NCBI GenBank assembly: GCA_034004685.1
Contig: JAVEWG010000007.1
Location: forward strand, 35,545-99,544
Source of the DNA: JAEUNX01 sp034004685
Lineage (GTDB): Bacteria; Pseudomonadota; Gammaproteobacteria; Burkholderiales; Rhodocyclaceae
DNA length: 64,000 bases
Reading direction: 5' to 3'
Notes under the pieces: generated by a model
Database searches by the model: none
What the model saw: only the letters and a program-made list of their open reading frames with translations
What the model was told of the DNA's origin: nothing
Program-made: the position numbers and the translations under genes
Part shown: in pieces, positions 57,230-64,000 of the stretch
Position numbering within the stretch: position 1 is the first letter of the stretch
How the letters are laid out: every line of letters begins with the position of its first letter

Positions 57230-58432
57230 ATGTCCGCCGCTGTCAGTGATGCCATGACCCCCGCCGAACGCCGTGCCGGGATCAGTCTGGCGGCAATCTT
57301 CGCCCTGCGCATGCTGGGCCTGTTCCTGGTGCTGCCGGTGTTCGCGGTCTTCGCCAAGGGCTTGCCCGGCGGGGATGACATCTTCCTGGTGGGGCTGGCC
57401 ATCGGGGCCTACGGGCTGACCCAGGCCTGCCTGCAGATCCCCTTTGGCGCCGCTTCCGACCGCTTCGGGCGCAAGCCGGTGATCGTCTTCGGGCTGGTGT
57501 TGTTCGTGCTGGGCAGCGGGGTGGCGGCCATGGCCCAGGATCTCAATACCATTATCATCGGCCGGGTGATCCAGGGGGCCGGGGCGATCTCCGCCGCAGT
57601 CACCGCCCTGGCCGCCGATCTCACCCGGGACCAGCACCGCACCAAGGTGATGGCCATGATCGGCTCCTCCATCGGGCTGGTGTTCGCCCTGTCCATGGTG
57701 GCCGCGCCCCTGCTCTATGCGGCCATCGGCATGGCCGGCATCTTCTGGCTCACGGCGGCCCTGGCGGTTGGTGCGCTGGGGGTGATCCTGTTCGTCGTGC
57801 CCGATGCGCCGCCGGTGCCGCGGGCCACCGGTGGGCGCTTCATCGAAGTGCTGCGGGACGGGCAGTTGATGCGCCTGAATTTCGGGGTGTTCGCCCTGCA
57901 CCTGATGCAGACCGCCATGTGGGTGCGGGTGCCGGCGGCCCTGGCCCATACCGGCGGGCTGCCCCTGGTGGAGCACTGGAAGGTCTATCTTCCCGCGGTG
58001 CTGTTGTCCTTCCTGGTGATGGTGCCGGCGGTGATCCTGGCGGAAAAGCACAATCGCCTGAAGTCCGTGTTCAACGGCGCCATCGTCCTGCTGCTGGTGG
58101 TTCAGGGCGGGCTGTTCCTGGCGGGGGAGGGGTTGTGGCCCCTGGCCCTGTGGCTGACCTTGTTCTTCGTGAGTTTCAACGTGCTGGAAGCCACCCAGCC
58201 GTCATGGATTTCGCGGATTGCGCCGGCCCATGCCAAGGGTACCGCCCTGGGCATTTACAATACCTTGCAGTCCATCGGGCTGTTCCTTGGGGGAGCCGTG
58301 GGGGGCTGGCTGGCCCAGGGCTGGGGCGATGGCGCGGTGAGCCTGTTCTGCGTGGGCTTGGGCGTGGTGTGGTTGGTGCTTTCCCTGGGTTTGAAGACGC
58401 CCCGACGGGCCGGGGCGCCGGCGGGAACATGA
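57230..58432 (+). CDS. MFS transporter (YajR-like)
   Basis: 400 residues from ATG 57230; the frame opens 117 bases earlier in the uvrA intergenic region. About twelve hydrophobic helices, with the MFS signature between helices 2 and 3 (FGAASDRFGRKPVI) and motif GRVIQGAGAISAAVTALAADL in helix 4. The closest family memory is the YajR-type drug/proton antiporter group, but without its cytoplasmic C-terminal ferredoxin-like domain. Substrate unknown. It is 62 bases upstream of ssb. Confidence 0.9.
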   Translation: MSAAVSDAMTPAERRAGISLAAIFALRMLGLFLVLPVFAVFAKGLPGGDDIFLVGLAIGAYGLTQACLQIPFGAASDRFGRKPVIVFGLVLFVLGSGVAAMAQDLNTIIIGRVIQGAGAISAAVTALAADLTRDQHRTKVMAMIGSSIGLVFALSMVAAPLLYAAIGMAGIFWLTAALAVGALGVILFVVPDAPPVPRATGGRFIEVLRDGQLMRLNFGVFALHLMQTAMWVRVPAALAHTGGLPLVEHWKVYLPAVLLSFLVMVPAVILAEKHNRLKSVFNGAIVLLLVVQGGLFLAGEGLWPLALWLTLFFVSFNVLEATQPSWISRIAPAHAKGTALGIYNTLQSIGLFLGGAVGGWLAQGWGDGAVSLFCVGLGVVWLVLSLGLKTPRRAGAPAGT

Positions 58433-58494
58433 ATGGCAAGGCGGTGCTCCCCGGAGGGGCACCAGGACGGAAAATTCGGATAAAGGAGAAGGGC

Positions 58495-58989
58495 ATGGCT
58501 TCGGTCAATAAGGTGATTCTGATTGGCAACCTGGGCAAGGACCCGGAGACCCGCTACGCCCCCAGTGGCGACGCGATCTGCAACATTACCCTGGCCACCA
58601 CCGACAGCTGGAAGGATCGGGCCACCGGCGAAAAGAAGGAGGCGACCGAATGGCACAGGGTGGTGTTCTTCGGCAAGCTGGCCGAGATCGCTGGCCAGTA
58701 CCTGAAAAAGGGCAGCCAGTGCTACATCGAGGGCAGCCTGCGGACCCGCAAGTGGCAGGACAAGGACGGCCAGGATCGCTACACCACGGAAATCCGCGCC
58801 GACGAGATGAAGATGCTGGGCAGCCGGCAGGGTATGGGGGAAGGCAGCGCCCGGGGCGGGGACATGGGGGGCTATGACAGTACCCCCCCCGCGCCGCGGG
58901 GGGGAGGGCAGTCCCGTCCGGCCCCGGCCGCCGTGCCAGCCAAGAGTTCCGGTGGTTTTGGGGATTTCGACGACGACATTCCCTTTTAG
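58495..58989 (+). CDS. ssb: Single-stranded DNA-binding protein
   Basis: 164 residues from ATG 58495, preceded by AAAGGAG. OB-fold domain (about 1-110) beginning MASVNKVILIGNLGKDPE with EWHRVVFFGKLAEIA and GSLRTRKWQDKDGQ. A Gly/Pro/Arg-rich linker leads to the acidic tip DFDDDIPF, which recruits replication and repair partners. It protects single strands in replication and repair. Next to uvrA as in E. coli. Followed by a strong terminator. Confidence 0.98.
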   Translation: MASVNKVILIGNLGKDPETRYAPSGDAICNITLATTDSWKDRATGEKKEATEWHRVVFFGKLAEIAGQYLKKGSQCYIEGSLRTRKWQDKDGQDRYTTEIRADEMKMLGSRQGMGEGSARGGDMGGYDSTPPAPRGGGQSRPAPAAVPAKSSGGFGDFDDDIPF

Positions 58990-59021
58990 CCAGGCCGGTC
59001 GGCGATTCGCCCTGGGAGCGC

Positions 59022-59051
59022 AACGGAGCCCGCGAGCTGGCTCCGTTTTTT
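59022..59051 (+). terminator. Terminator after ssb
   Basis: AACGGAGCC-CGCGAGCT-GGCTCCGTT followed by TTTT: perfect 9-bp stem and T run, 33 bases after the ssb stop. Confidence 0.9.
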
Positions 59052-59126
59052 CTGGGGGGCGTGGCTTCCGGAATGGGACGTTAAACTTGTATGCTATCGA
59101 CTCGTACTCTATAGGATGGATTTCTC

Positions 59127-60269
59127 ATGATTCCTCGCACCGTCTTTACCGAAGAACACAACATGTTCCGCGAATCCTTCCGCAAGTTCCTGGAGCGGGA
59201 GGCTGAGCCCCACATGGACCAGTGGGAAGAAGATGGCCAGGTCTCCCGCGAGTTGTGGACCAAGGCGGGGGAAATGGGCTTTCTGGGTCTTAACGTGCCC
59301 GAGAAGTTTGGCGGCATGGGGCTGGATTTCGCCTACAACGCGATCATGACCGAAGAGATCGTGCGCATGGGCCTGTCGGGCTTTGCGGTGGGCATCCATA
59401 CCGACATCGTCCTGCCCTATCTGTATGACTACGGCAGCCCCCAGCTGCTGGAGCGCTACATGCCTCGCCTGATCTCCGGCGAGATGATCTCCGCCATCGC
59501 CATGACCGAACCGGGCGCCGGCTCCGATCTCAAATCCATCCGCACCACCGCCATCCGCCAGGGCGACCACTACGTCCTGAATGGCTCCAAGACCTACATT
59601 TCCAACGGCCAGTTGTCCGATCTGGTGCTGGTGGTGTGCAAGACCGACCCCACCGCCGGCGACAAGGGCATCAGCATCCTGGTGGTGGAAACCAATTCCC
59701 CGGGTTTCCAGAAGGGCCGCAACCTGAAGAAGCTGGGGATGAAGGCCCAGGATACTTCCGAGCTGTTCTTCGACAACGTCAAGGTGCCGGTGGAGAACAT
59801 CCTGGGTGAGGAAGGCAAGGGTTTCCGCTACCTGATGCGTAACCTGGCCCAGGAGCGACTGACCTGTTCCCTGGGGGCGGTGGCCACCGCCGAGCGGGCC
59901 ATCGAGGAGGCCGTCAAGTTCACCAAGGACCGGATGATCTTCGGCCAGCCCCTGGCCACCATGCAGAACACCCAGTTCAAGCTGGCAGAGATGGCGGCCC
60001 AGACTACCCAGGCGCGGGTTTTCGTGGACAAGTGCCTGGAGCTCTTCAATCAGGGCCAGCTGGATGGCGTCACCGCCGCCAAGCTCAAGCTGGTCACCAC
60101 CGAGACCGCCAGCCGGGTGGTGGATGAGGCTCTGCAGCTCCACGGTGGGGCGGGCTACATGTGGGAATACCCCATCAGCCGCTATTACGCCGATTCCCGG
60201 GTGATGCGCATCCTGGCGGGTTCCAGCGAAGTGATGAAACTCATCATCAGCCGGGAAGTGCTGGGCTGA
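59127..60269 (+). CDS. Acyl-CoA dehydrogenase, long-chain (LCAD/IVD) type
   Basis: 380 residues. FAD acyl-CoA dehydrogenase fold with AMTEPGAGSDL, KTYISNG and the C-terminal LHGGAGYMWEYPISRYYADSR. The usual medium-chain catalytic Glu before GT.Q is replaced by Ala (ILAGSSEVMK). The likely catalytic base is instead E243 in LAQERL, the position used by long-chain and isovaleryl-CoA dehydrogenases. It introduces the alpha-beta double bond in fatty or branched acyl-CoA oxidation. It is monocistronic between two terminators; no other beta-oxidation gene is adjacent. Substrate not assignable. Confidence 0.93.
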   Translation: MIPRTVFTEEHNMFRESFRKFLEREAEPHMDQWEEDGQVSRELWTKAGEMGFLGLNVPEKFGGMGLDFAYNAIMTEEIVRMGLSGFAVGIHTDIVLPYLYDYGSPQLLERYMPRLISGEMISAIAMTEPGAGSDLKSIRTTAIRQGDHYVLNGSKTYISNGQLSDLVLVVCKTDPTAGDKGISILVVETNSPGFQKGRNLKKLGMKAQDTSELFFDNVKVPVENILGEEGKGFRYLMRNLAQERLTCSLGAVATAERAIEEAVKFTKDRMIFGQPLATMQNTQFKLAEMAAQTTQARVFVDKCLELFNQGQLDGVTAAKLKLVTTETASRVVDEALQLHGGAGYMWEYPISRYYADSRVMRILAGSSEVMKLIISREVLG

Positions 60270-60307
60270 CCCGGCGCCACCCCCCGGTCCAACCGGGGGC
60301 GATGAAG

Positions 60308-60335
60308 AAGGGGCGGCTTTGCCGCCCCTTTGCTT
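60308..60335. terminator. Strong bidirectional terminator between acyl-CoA dehydrogenase and malY-like gene
   Basis: AAGGGGCGGC-TTT-GCCGCCCCTT followed by TGCTTT: 10-bp stem, placed 38 bases after the dehydrogenase stop and 27 bases before the convergent gene's stop. The A run on the left gives the other strand a T run too. Confidence 0.92.
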
Positions 60336-60361
60336 TGTGATTAGGGCGGGGTTTCCCCGGC

Positions 60362-61525
60362 TTACGCCAGTGCCCGGGCCATGCGGGCCAAGCCTTCCGC
60401 CAGGGTAGCCGTGGGGCAGCCGAAGTTGAGGCGGACGAAACCTGGTGCGCCGAAGGGGGCGCCGTCGGACAGGCCGACTCCCGCATTTTCGAAGAACCTG
60501 GCGGGATCCTTGATGCCCCGTTGGGCCAGCATCTCCCGGCAGTCGATCCAGGCCAGGTAGGTGGCTTGCGGTCGGGTGGTGGCCAGCCCAGGCATGGCGG
60601 CCACCGCTTTCATCACCCGCTCCCGGCTGGTTCGCAGGTAGGCCAGCAGGGCTTGGCGCCAGGGTTCCCCATCCCGGTAAGCGGCTTCCGCCGCCACCAG
60701 GCCCAGGACGTTCACGTGGGGCACCAATCCCCGCAGGGCCCGGCGGTAGCGGGTCCGCAGTCCAGGGTCGGGGATCACCGCGAAGGCGCAGTACAGGGCC
60801 GGGATGTTCCAGGTCTTGGAAGGGGCCATCAGGGTGATGGTGCGGCGGGCCACTTGCGGCCCCAGGCTGGCGATGGGAATGTGGGGCGTGGCTGGGTCCA
60901 GCACCAGGCCGCAGTGGATTTCATCGGAGCAGATCATTAGGTCCCGCTCCACGGCGAAATCCGCCAGCCCCTGGAGTTCCGCCCGGTCGAATACCCGGCC
61001 CACCGGATTATGGGGATTGCACAGCATCAGCAGCCGGCTGCGGGGCGAGGCCGCCGCGGCCAGAGCCGGCCAGTCCCATTCCCAGCGGTCGCCCTGGCGG
61101 ATCAGATCCACCTTTTCCAGATGCCGGTGGGTATTGGCCGGGGCCAAGAGGAAGGGCGGATAGACCGGGGTGGCGGTGAGTACGCCGTCACCGGATTCCC
61201 CCGCCAACCGACAGGCGGCATTAAAGCCCGGCACCACCCCGGGGATGAAGGTGATCCAGTCCGGCTCCACCGCCCAGCCGTGGTCGCGGGCCAGGGCCGT
61301 GGCAACGGTTTGCAGCAGGGACGGCCAGGCTTCGGTGTAACCCAGCACCCCGTGGGCCAGGCGTTGCCTGATGGCCTCCAGCACCACGCGGGGAGCGGCG
61401 AAGTCCATGTCCGCCACCCACATGGGAATCACGTCCCGGCCGGCGTAGCGATCCCATTTCTCGCCGGGGACGGCGCGGCGGTCGATGGGGGTATCGAAGT
61501 CGAAATGGGCGGGGGATTCACTCAT
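60362..61525 (-). CDS. MalY/PatB-type pyridoxal-phosphate C-S lyase or aminotransferase
   Basis: 387 residues. Fold-type I PLP enzyme starting FDFDTPIDRRAVPGEKWD, with PMWVADMDF, CNPHNPVGRVF, SDEIHCGLV and the PLP lysine in MAPSKTWNIPAL, all typical of the MalY/PatB subgroup. Members cleave cystathionine or cysteine conjugates, releasing pyruvate, ammonia and a thiol; E. coli MalY also modulates MalT. There is no MalT here, so a role in methionine/sulfur metabolism is more likely. The ribosome site AGGA is enclosed in a perfect 9-bp hairpin directly before the ATG. Confidence 0.92.
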   Translation of the reverse strand: MSESPAHFDFDTPIDRRAVPGEKWDRYAGRDVIPMWVADMDFAAPRVVLEAIRQRLAHGVLGYTEAWPSLLQTVATALARDHGWAVEPDWITFIPGVVPGFNAACRLAGESGDGVLTATPVYPPFLLAPANTHRHLEKVDLIRQGDRWEWDWPALAAAASPRSRLLMLCNPHNPVGRVFDRAELQGLADFAVERDLMICSDEIHCGLVLDPATPHIPIASLGPQVARRTITLMAPSKTWNIPALYCAFAVIPDPGLRTRYRRALRGLVPHVNVLGLVAAEAAYRDGEPWRQALLAYLRTSRERVMKAVAAMPGLATTRPQATYLAWIDCREMLAQRGIKDPARFFENAGVGLSDGAPFGAPGFVRLNFGCPTATLAEGLARMARALA

Positions 61526-61527
61526 AA

Positions 61528-61548
61528 GGGCATCCTGTCAGGATGCCC
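61528..61548 (-). promoter_or_regulatory. Hairpin enclosing the ribosome-binding site of the malY-like gene
   Basis: On the mRNA: GGGCATCCT-GAC-AGGATGCCC, then TT and the ATG. The 3' arm contains the only Shine-Dalgarno match (AGGA, seven bases from the start), so the stem would block initiation unless opened. It may instead end the upstream small gene's transcript, but no T run follows. Confidence 0.7.
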
Positions 61549-61588
61549 CATTGTGCCCCAATCGCCGCCCTCAAGCGCCTTGGCTGCC

Positions 61589-61852
61589 TCAGATGCCGCC
61601 CGCGTGGTGTTGCACGTAATGCTTGAGGACCATCCGCAGGATATTGATCCGCTCCGTGTCTCCCCGGGCGCGGGCTTCCTCCAGATCGTCGCAGATCATC
61701 CGTTTGATCCGCCTTTCGCCGCTGGCGGTATGCACCAGATAGTTGCCCAATTCCAGGGCCACCATTTCCGGGATGTGCTCGTGTTCGGCGATGGCCAGGA
61801 TTTCTTCTTCGCTCAGACCAGAGAGCTCGATGCAGTCTTGTAGGGTCAACAT
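61589..61852 (-). CDS. Small conserved hypothetical protein
   Basis: 87 residues from ATG 61852, with AAGGAG nine bases upstream; a longer open frame upstream is a shadow of the divergent gene. Helical and acidic: TLQDCIELSGLSEEEILAIAEHEHIPEMVALELG, given here only as landmarks LSGLSEEEI, EHEHIPE and GERRIKRMI. Similar short proteins are remembered from other betaproteobacteria, without function. It precedes the malY-like gene on the same strand by 63 bases. Confidence 0.78.
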   Translation of the reverse strand: MLTLQDCIELSGLSEEEILAIAEHEHIPEMVALELGNYLVHTASGERRIKRMICDDLEEARARGDTERINILRMVLKHYVQHHAGGI

Positions 61853-62029
61853 TTGCGCGACTCCTTCTTCATGGCCGACAGGATCTTTCTTGAAGCTTAG
61901 TGTGAATTTGATCACTGTCATGGGGCTCGTATGTTGACCCCTGGCAAGGGAGCGCGGATTCCAGAAAGGCGATGGCCGAAGATGCATGGGTAGAATGGAA
62001 TCCGGTGGCATGGATTGGCGGGAGCCGTA

Positions 62030-62974
62030 GTGGCGAAGATGATCGATTACCCCCATGGGGTCCATGGGGTGGATGCGGAATACGAGCGGCCGACCAAGGC
62101 AGCGGTGCATCTGGTGGTGGAGCAGGGGCGGGTGGCGGTGGTGGATACGGGGACTGTCCATTCCCTGCCGCGGGTGATGGAAGCCCTGGCCGCCCTGGGC
62201 TTGGGGCCCGGGGCGGTGGATTGGGTGCTGCTGACCCACGTGCACCTGGACCACGCCGGCGGCGCAGGCGCCATGTTGGCCCACTGTCCGGCGGCCCGGC
62301 TGGTGGTCCATCCCCGGGGCGTGCGTCACATGCAGGACCCTTCCCGGCTGTGGGAAGGGGCTGCGGCGGTCTACGGTACCGAGGCGGTCCGGCGGCTGTA
62401 TGGGGATCCGCTACCAGTGGCCGCCGAGCGGGTGGTGGAGGCCTCCGAGGGGCTGGAGCTCTCCCTGGCGGGCCGCCCGCTGCGGATTCTGGATACCCCC
62501 GGCCATGCCCGCCACCACGTGTGCATCTGGGATGAAGCCTCCCGGGGTTTCTTCACCGGCGACACTTTCGGCCTGTCCTACCGGGAACTGGACGTGGCCG
62601 GGCGCCCCTTCATCTTCCCGACCACCACCCCGGTACAGTTCGAGCCGGAGGCCCTTCATGCCTCGGTGGACCGCATGCTGGCCTTCGAGCCGGCGGCCAT
62701 GTACCTGACCCACTTCGGCCGGGTGGAGGATGTGGCGCGGCTGGCGGCGGATTTCCATCGCCTGCTGGATGCCCACGTGGCGGTGGCCCTGGCGGCGCCC
62801 CGGGGGGCCGGCCGCTTTGAGGCGATCCTGGCGGGGCTGACCCGCCTGGTGGTCGAGGAAAGCCGGCGTCAGGGCTGGACCCTGGCTGTGGCCGAGGCCC
62901 TGGAAGTCCTGGCCATGGACCTGGAGCTCAACGCCCAGGGACTGGAGGTCTGGCTGGACAACCGGGCAGCCTGA
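62030..62974 (+). CDS. MBL-fold metallo-hydrolase
   Basis: 314 residues from GTG 62030, chosen because GGGAG lies five bases upstream; a TTG at 62015 and an ATG at 62039 are alternatives. Metallo-beta-lactamase fold with the di-metal motif THVHLDHAGG, a later DTPGHARHH, GDTFGLSY and a final histidine in LTHFG. The subgroup includes glyoxalase II-like and persulfide dioxygenase-like hydrolases, but the extra C-terminal helical region (about 75 residues) is not diagnostic. Substrate unknown. It is divergent from the small gene and 49 bases before tcdA. Confidence 0.88.
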   Translation: MAKMIDYPHGVHGVDAEYERPTKAAVHLVVEQGRVAVVDTGTVHSLPRVMEALAALGLGPGAVDWVLLTHVHLDHAGGAGAMLAHCPAARLVVHPRGVRHMQDPSRLWEGAAAVYGTEAVRRLYGDPLPVAAERVVEASEGLELSLAGRPLRILDTPGHARHHVCIWDEASRGFFTGDTFGLSYRELDVAGRPFIFPTTTPVQFEPEALHASVDRMLAFEPAAMYLTHFGRVEDVARLAADFHRLLDAHVAVALAAPRGAGRFEAILAGLTRLVVEESRRQGWTLAVAEALEVLAMDLELNAQGLEVWLDNRAA

Positions 62975-63023
62975 GGCGCCCCGGGGGGCGTGTATCATCG
63001 CCTCCTCCATTTTTTGCGCGGCC

Positions 63024-63821
63024 ATGGACATGACCCAGGAAGCCCCTCCTCCCGCCCTGGATGACCAGGGCCTCGCCCGCCGCTTCGGCGGCATCGCCCG
63101 GTTGTATGGCGAGGAAGGCCTGGCCCGGCTGATGGCCGCCCATGTGTGCGTGATCGGGATCGGCGGGGTGGGCTCCTGGGGAGCCGAGGCCCTGGCCCGC
63201 AGCGGGGTGGGGCGGCTCACCCTGATCGACCTGGACCATGTGGCCGAATCCAACCTCAACCGCCAGGCCCACGCCCTGGAATCCACCCTGGGCCAGGCCA
63301 AGGTGCTGGCCATGGCTCAGCGCATCGCCGCCATCAATCCCCAGGCCCAGGTGGATACGGTGGAGGATTTCATCACCCCGGAGAACACGGCGGAACTGCT
63401 GCCGGCGGGCCTGGACGGGGTGCTGGACGCCATCGACAATCAGCGGGCCAAGGCTGCCCTCATTGCCCATTGCCGGCGCCAGGGCCTGCGCCTGGTGACG
63501 GCGGGGGCCGCCGGCGGCCAGCGTGACCCGACCCGGATCCGCATCGATGACCTTTCCCGCACCGTGCAGGATCCCCTGCTGGCCAAGATCCGCAGCCGCT
63601 TGCGCAAGGAATACGGCTTTCCGCGGGATCCGAAAAAGAAGTTCGGCGTCGAGGCGGTCTATTCCACCGAGCCCCTGCGTTACCCCGAGGCCGCCTGCGG
63701 CACGGAGTTCGGGGCGGCCGGGCTCAGTTGCGCCGGTTTTGGCTCCAGCATGGCGGTGACGGCGGGTTTCGGCCTGGCAGCGGCCGGCCGGCTGATCGAG
63801 GCCATCGCTGGGGGGCGTTGA
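63024..63821 (+). CDS. tcdA: tRNA threonylcarbamoyladenosine dehydratase (ct6A synthase) TcdA
   Basis: 265 residues. E1-like Rossmann domain with ATP-binding VIGIGGVGSWGAEALARSG, followed by LIDLDHVAESNLNRQ and DAIDNQRAKAALI, the standard TcdA/CsdL motifs, and the VQDPLLAKIRSRLRKEYGF segment specific to this subgroup. It uses ATP to cyclise t6A at position 37 of ANN-decoding tRNAs. Full length. An IS element lies 52 bases downstream. Confidence 0.93.
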   Translation: MDMTQEAPPPALDDQGLARRFGGIARLYGEEGLARLMAAHVCVIGIGGVGSWGAEALARSGVGRLTLIDLDHVAESNLNRQAHALESTLGQAKVLAMAQRIAAINPQAQVDTVEDFITPENTAELLPAGLDGVLDAIDNQRAKAALIAHCRRQGLRLVTAGAAGGQRDPTRIRIDDLSRTVQDPLLAKIRSRLRKEYGFPRDPKKKFGVEAVYSTEPLRYPEAACGTEFGAAGLSCAGFGSSMAVTAGFGLAAAGRLIEAIAGGR

Positions 63822-63842
63822 TGGGGTGGGCAGGGAAGGCGC

Positions 63843-63872
63843 CCGGCAGGGTGCCCTTGCGCACCCTACCGG
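63843..63872 (+). terminator. Hairpin after tcdA
   Basis: Inverted repeat CCGG-C-AGGGTGC, loop, GCACCCT-A-CCGG, with one internal mismatch. No T run follows. The IS element begins directly after it, so the original trailing sequence may have been displaced by the insertion. Confidence 0.55.
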
Positions 63873-63873
63873 T

Positions 63874-64000
63874 CTAGTGTCCTGAGTTAGAAATTCGGAG
63901 ACAGAAACGTTCGATGGTGGCAAGGATGTCATCAGCGGACTTGATCCAAGCAAACGGCTTCGGGTCGGCGTTGTAGTTGTCGAGGTAGGTGCGGATGGCT
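63874..64000 (-). CDS. IS630-family transposase, C-terminal end only
   Basis: The last 41 codons on the minus strand; the rest lies beyond the window. The translation AIRTYLDNYNADPKPFAWIK, then ADDILATIERFC, matches the characteristic C-terminal end of IS630-type DDE transposases. The TAG stop is formed at the junction with the flanking CTAG. Confidence 0.85.
   Translation of the reverse strand, partial: AIRTYLDNYNADPKPFAWIKSADDILATIERFCLRISNSGH
63875..64000 (-). mobile_element. IS630-family insertion sequence, one end, continuing past the window
   Basis: The element end reads TAGTGTCCTGAGTTAG from the flank inward, with the transposase gene running to its very edge. The flank is CTAG, the target preferred by IS630-type elements, which duplicate the central TA. 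The other end is not in the window. Confidence 0.8.

Noticed and set aside
59087..59115. Possible promoter before the acyl-CoA dehydrogenase (TTGTAT-17-TATAGG)
   Set aside because: Spacing is right, but the hexamers match only 3 and 4 of 6; not strong enough to list.

Overview
The window (about 64 kb, GC-rich, two 100-N assembly gaps at 8581-8680 and 10092-10191) looks like a chromosomal contig of a betaproteobacterium, most likely of the Rhodocyclales (Azospira/Dechloromonas-like). The reasons are the unbroken order tRNA-Tyr-Gly-Thr-tuf-tRNA-Trp-secE-nusG-rplKAJL-rpoBC-rpsLG-fusA-tuf-rpsJ...rplQ with two tuf copies, a PhaM-type polyhydroxyalkanoate granule protein, a RegB/RegA redox two-component pair, a fused indolepyruvate oxidoreductase, a fused isobutyryl-CoA mutase (IcmF) and the uvrA-MFS-ssb arrangement. 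The lineage is inferred from gene content, not from a database search.

Region 1 (1-18.0 kb) is accessory and rich in signalling. It holds the start of a periplasmic-domain sensor cut by the left edge, a VOC-fold protein, a small exported protein, and an OmpR-type regulator translationally coupled to a PAS hybrid kinase. icmF is divergent from these. An AEC-type carrier and phaM follow, both cut by an assembly gap. Next come a periplasmic binding protein coupled to a BarA-like hybrid kinase (containing the second gap) and, divergently, a LuxR-type regulator. The region closes with an orphan ParA-like ATPase, a membrane-anchored methyltransferase and a fused indolepyruvate ferredoxin oxidoreductase. 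The one long stretch without a convincing gene is 11433-12182.

Region 2 (18.2-50.3 kb) is the transcription/translation super-cluster, all on the plus strand. It starts from a near-consensus promoter (18253-18281) before tRNA-Tyr and ends at hairpins after rplQ. Internal terminators or leaders are visible after tuf1, after nusG, before rplJ, between rplL and rpoB, after rpoC, and after tuf2. There are promoter candidates before rplC, before rplN (start of the spc block) and before rpsM (start of the alpha block), two of them interlocked with hairpins. The two tuf genes look identical, base for base, exactly over the coding sequence.

Region 3 (50.3-64 kb) has regA-regB divergent from galE, a DUF2237 protein, a small unknown gene, uvrA divergent from an MFS transporter and ssb, an LCAD-type acyl-CoA dehydrogenase, a MalY/PatB-type C-S lyase whose Shine-Dalgarno is buried in a 9-bp hairpin, a small conserved protein, an MBL-fold hydrolase, tcdA (t6A cyclisation), and the end of an IS630-family element inserted at a CTAG site at the right edge. 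No CRISPR array, prophage or evident defence island was found. The most unusual items are the binding-protein/kinase/regulator cassette, the malY hairpin and the promoter/hairpin overlaps in the ribosomal cluster.
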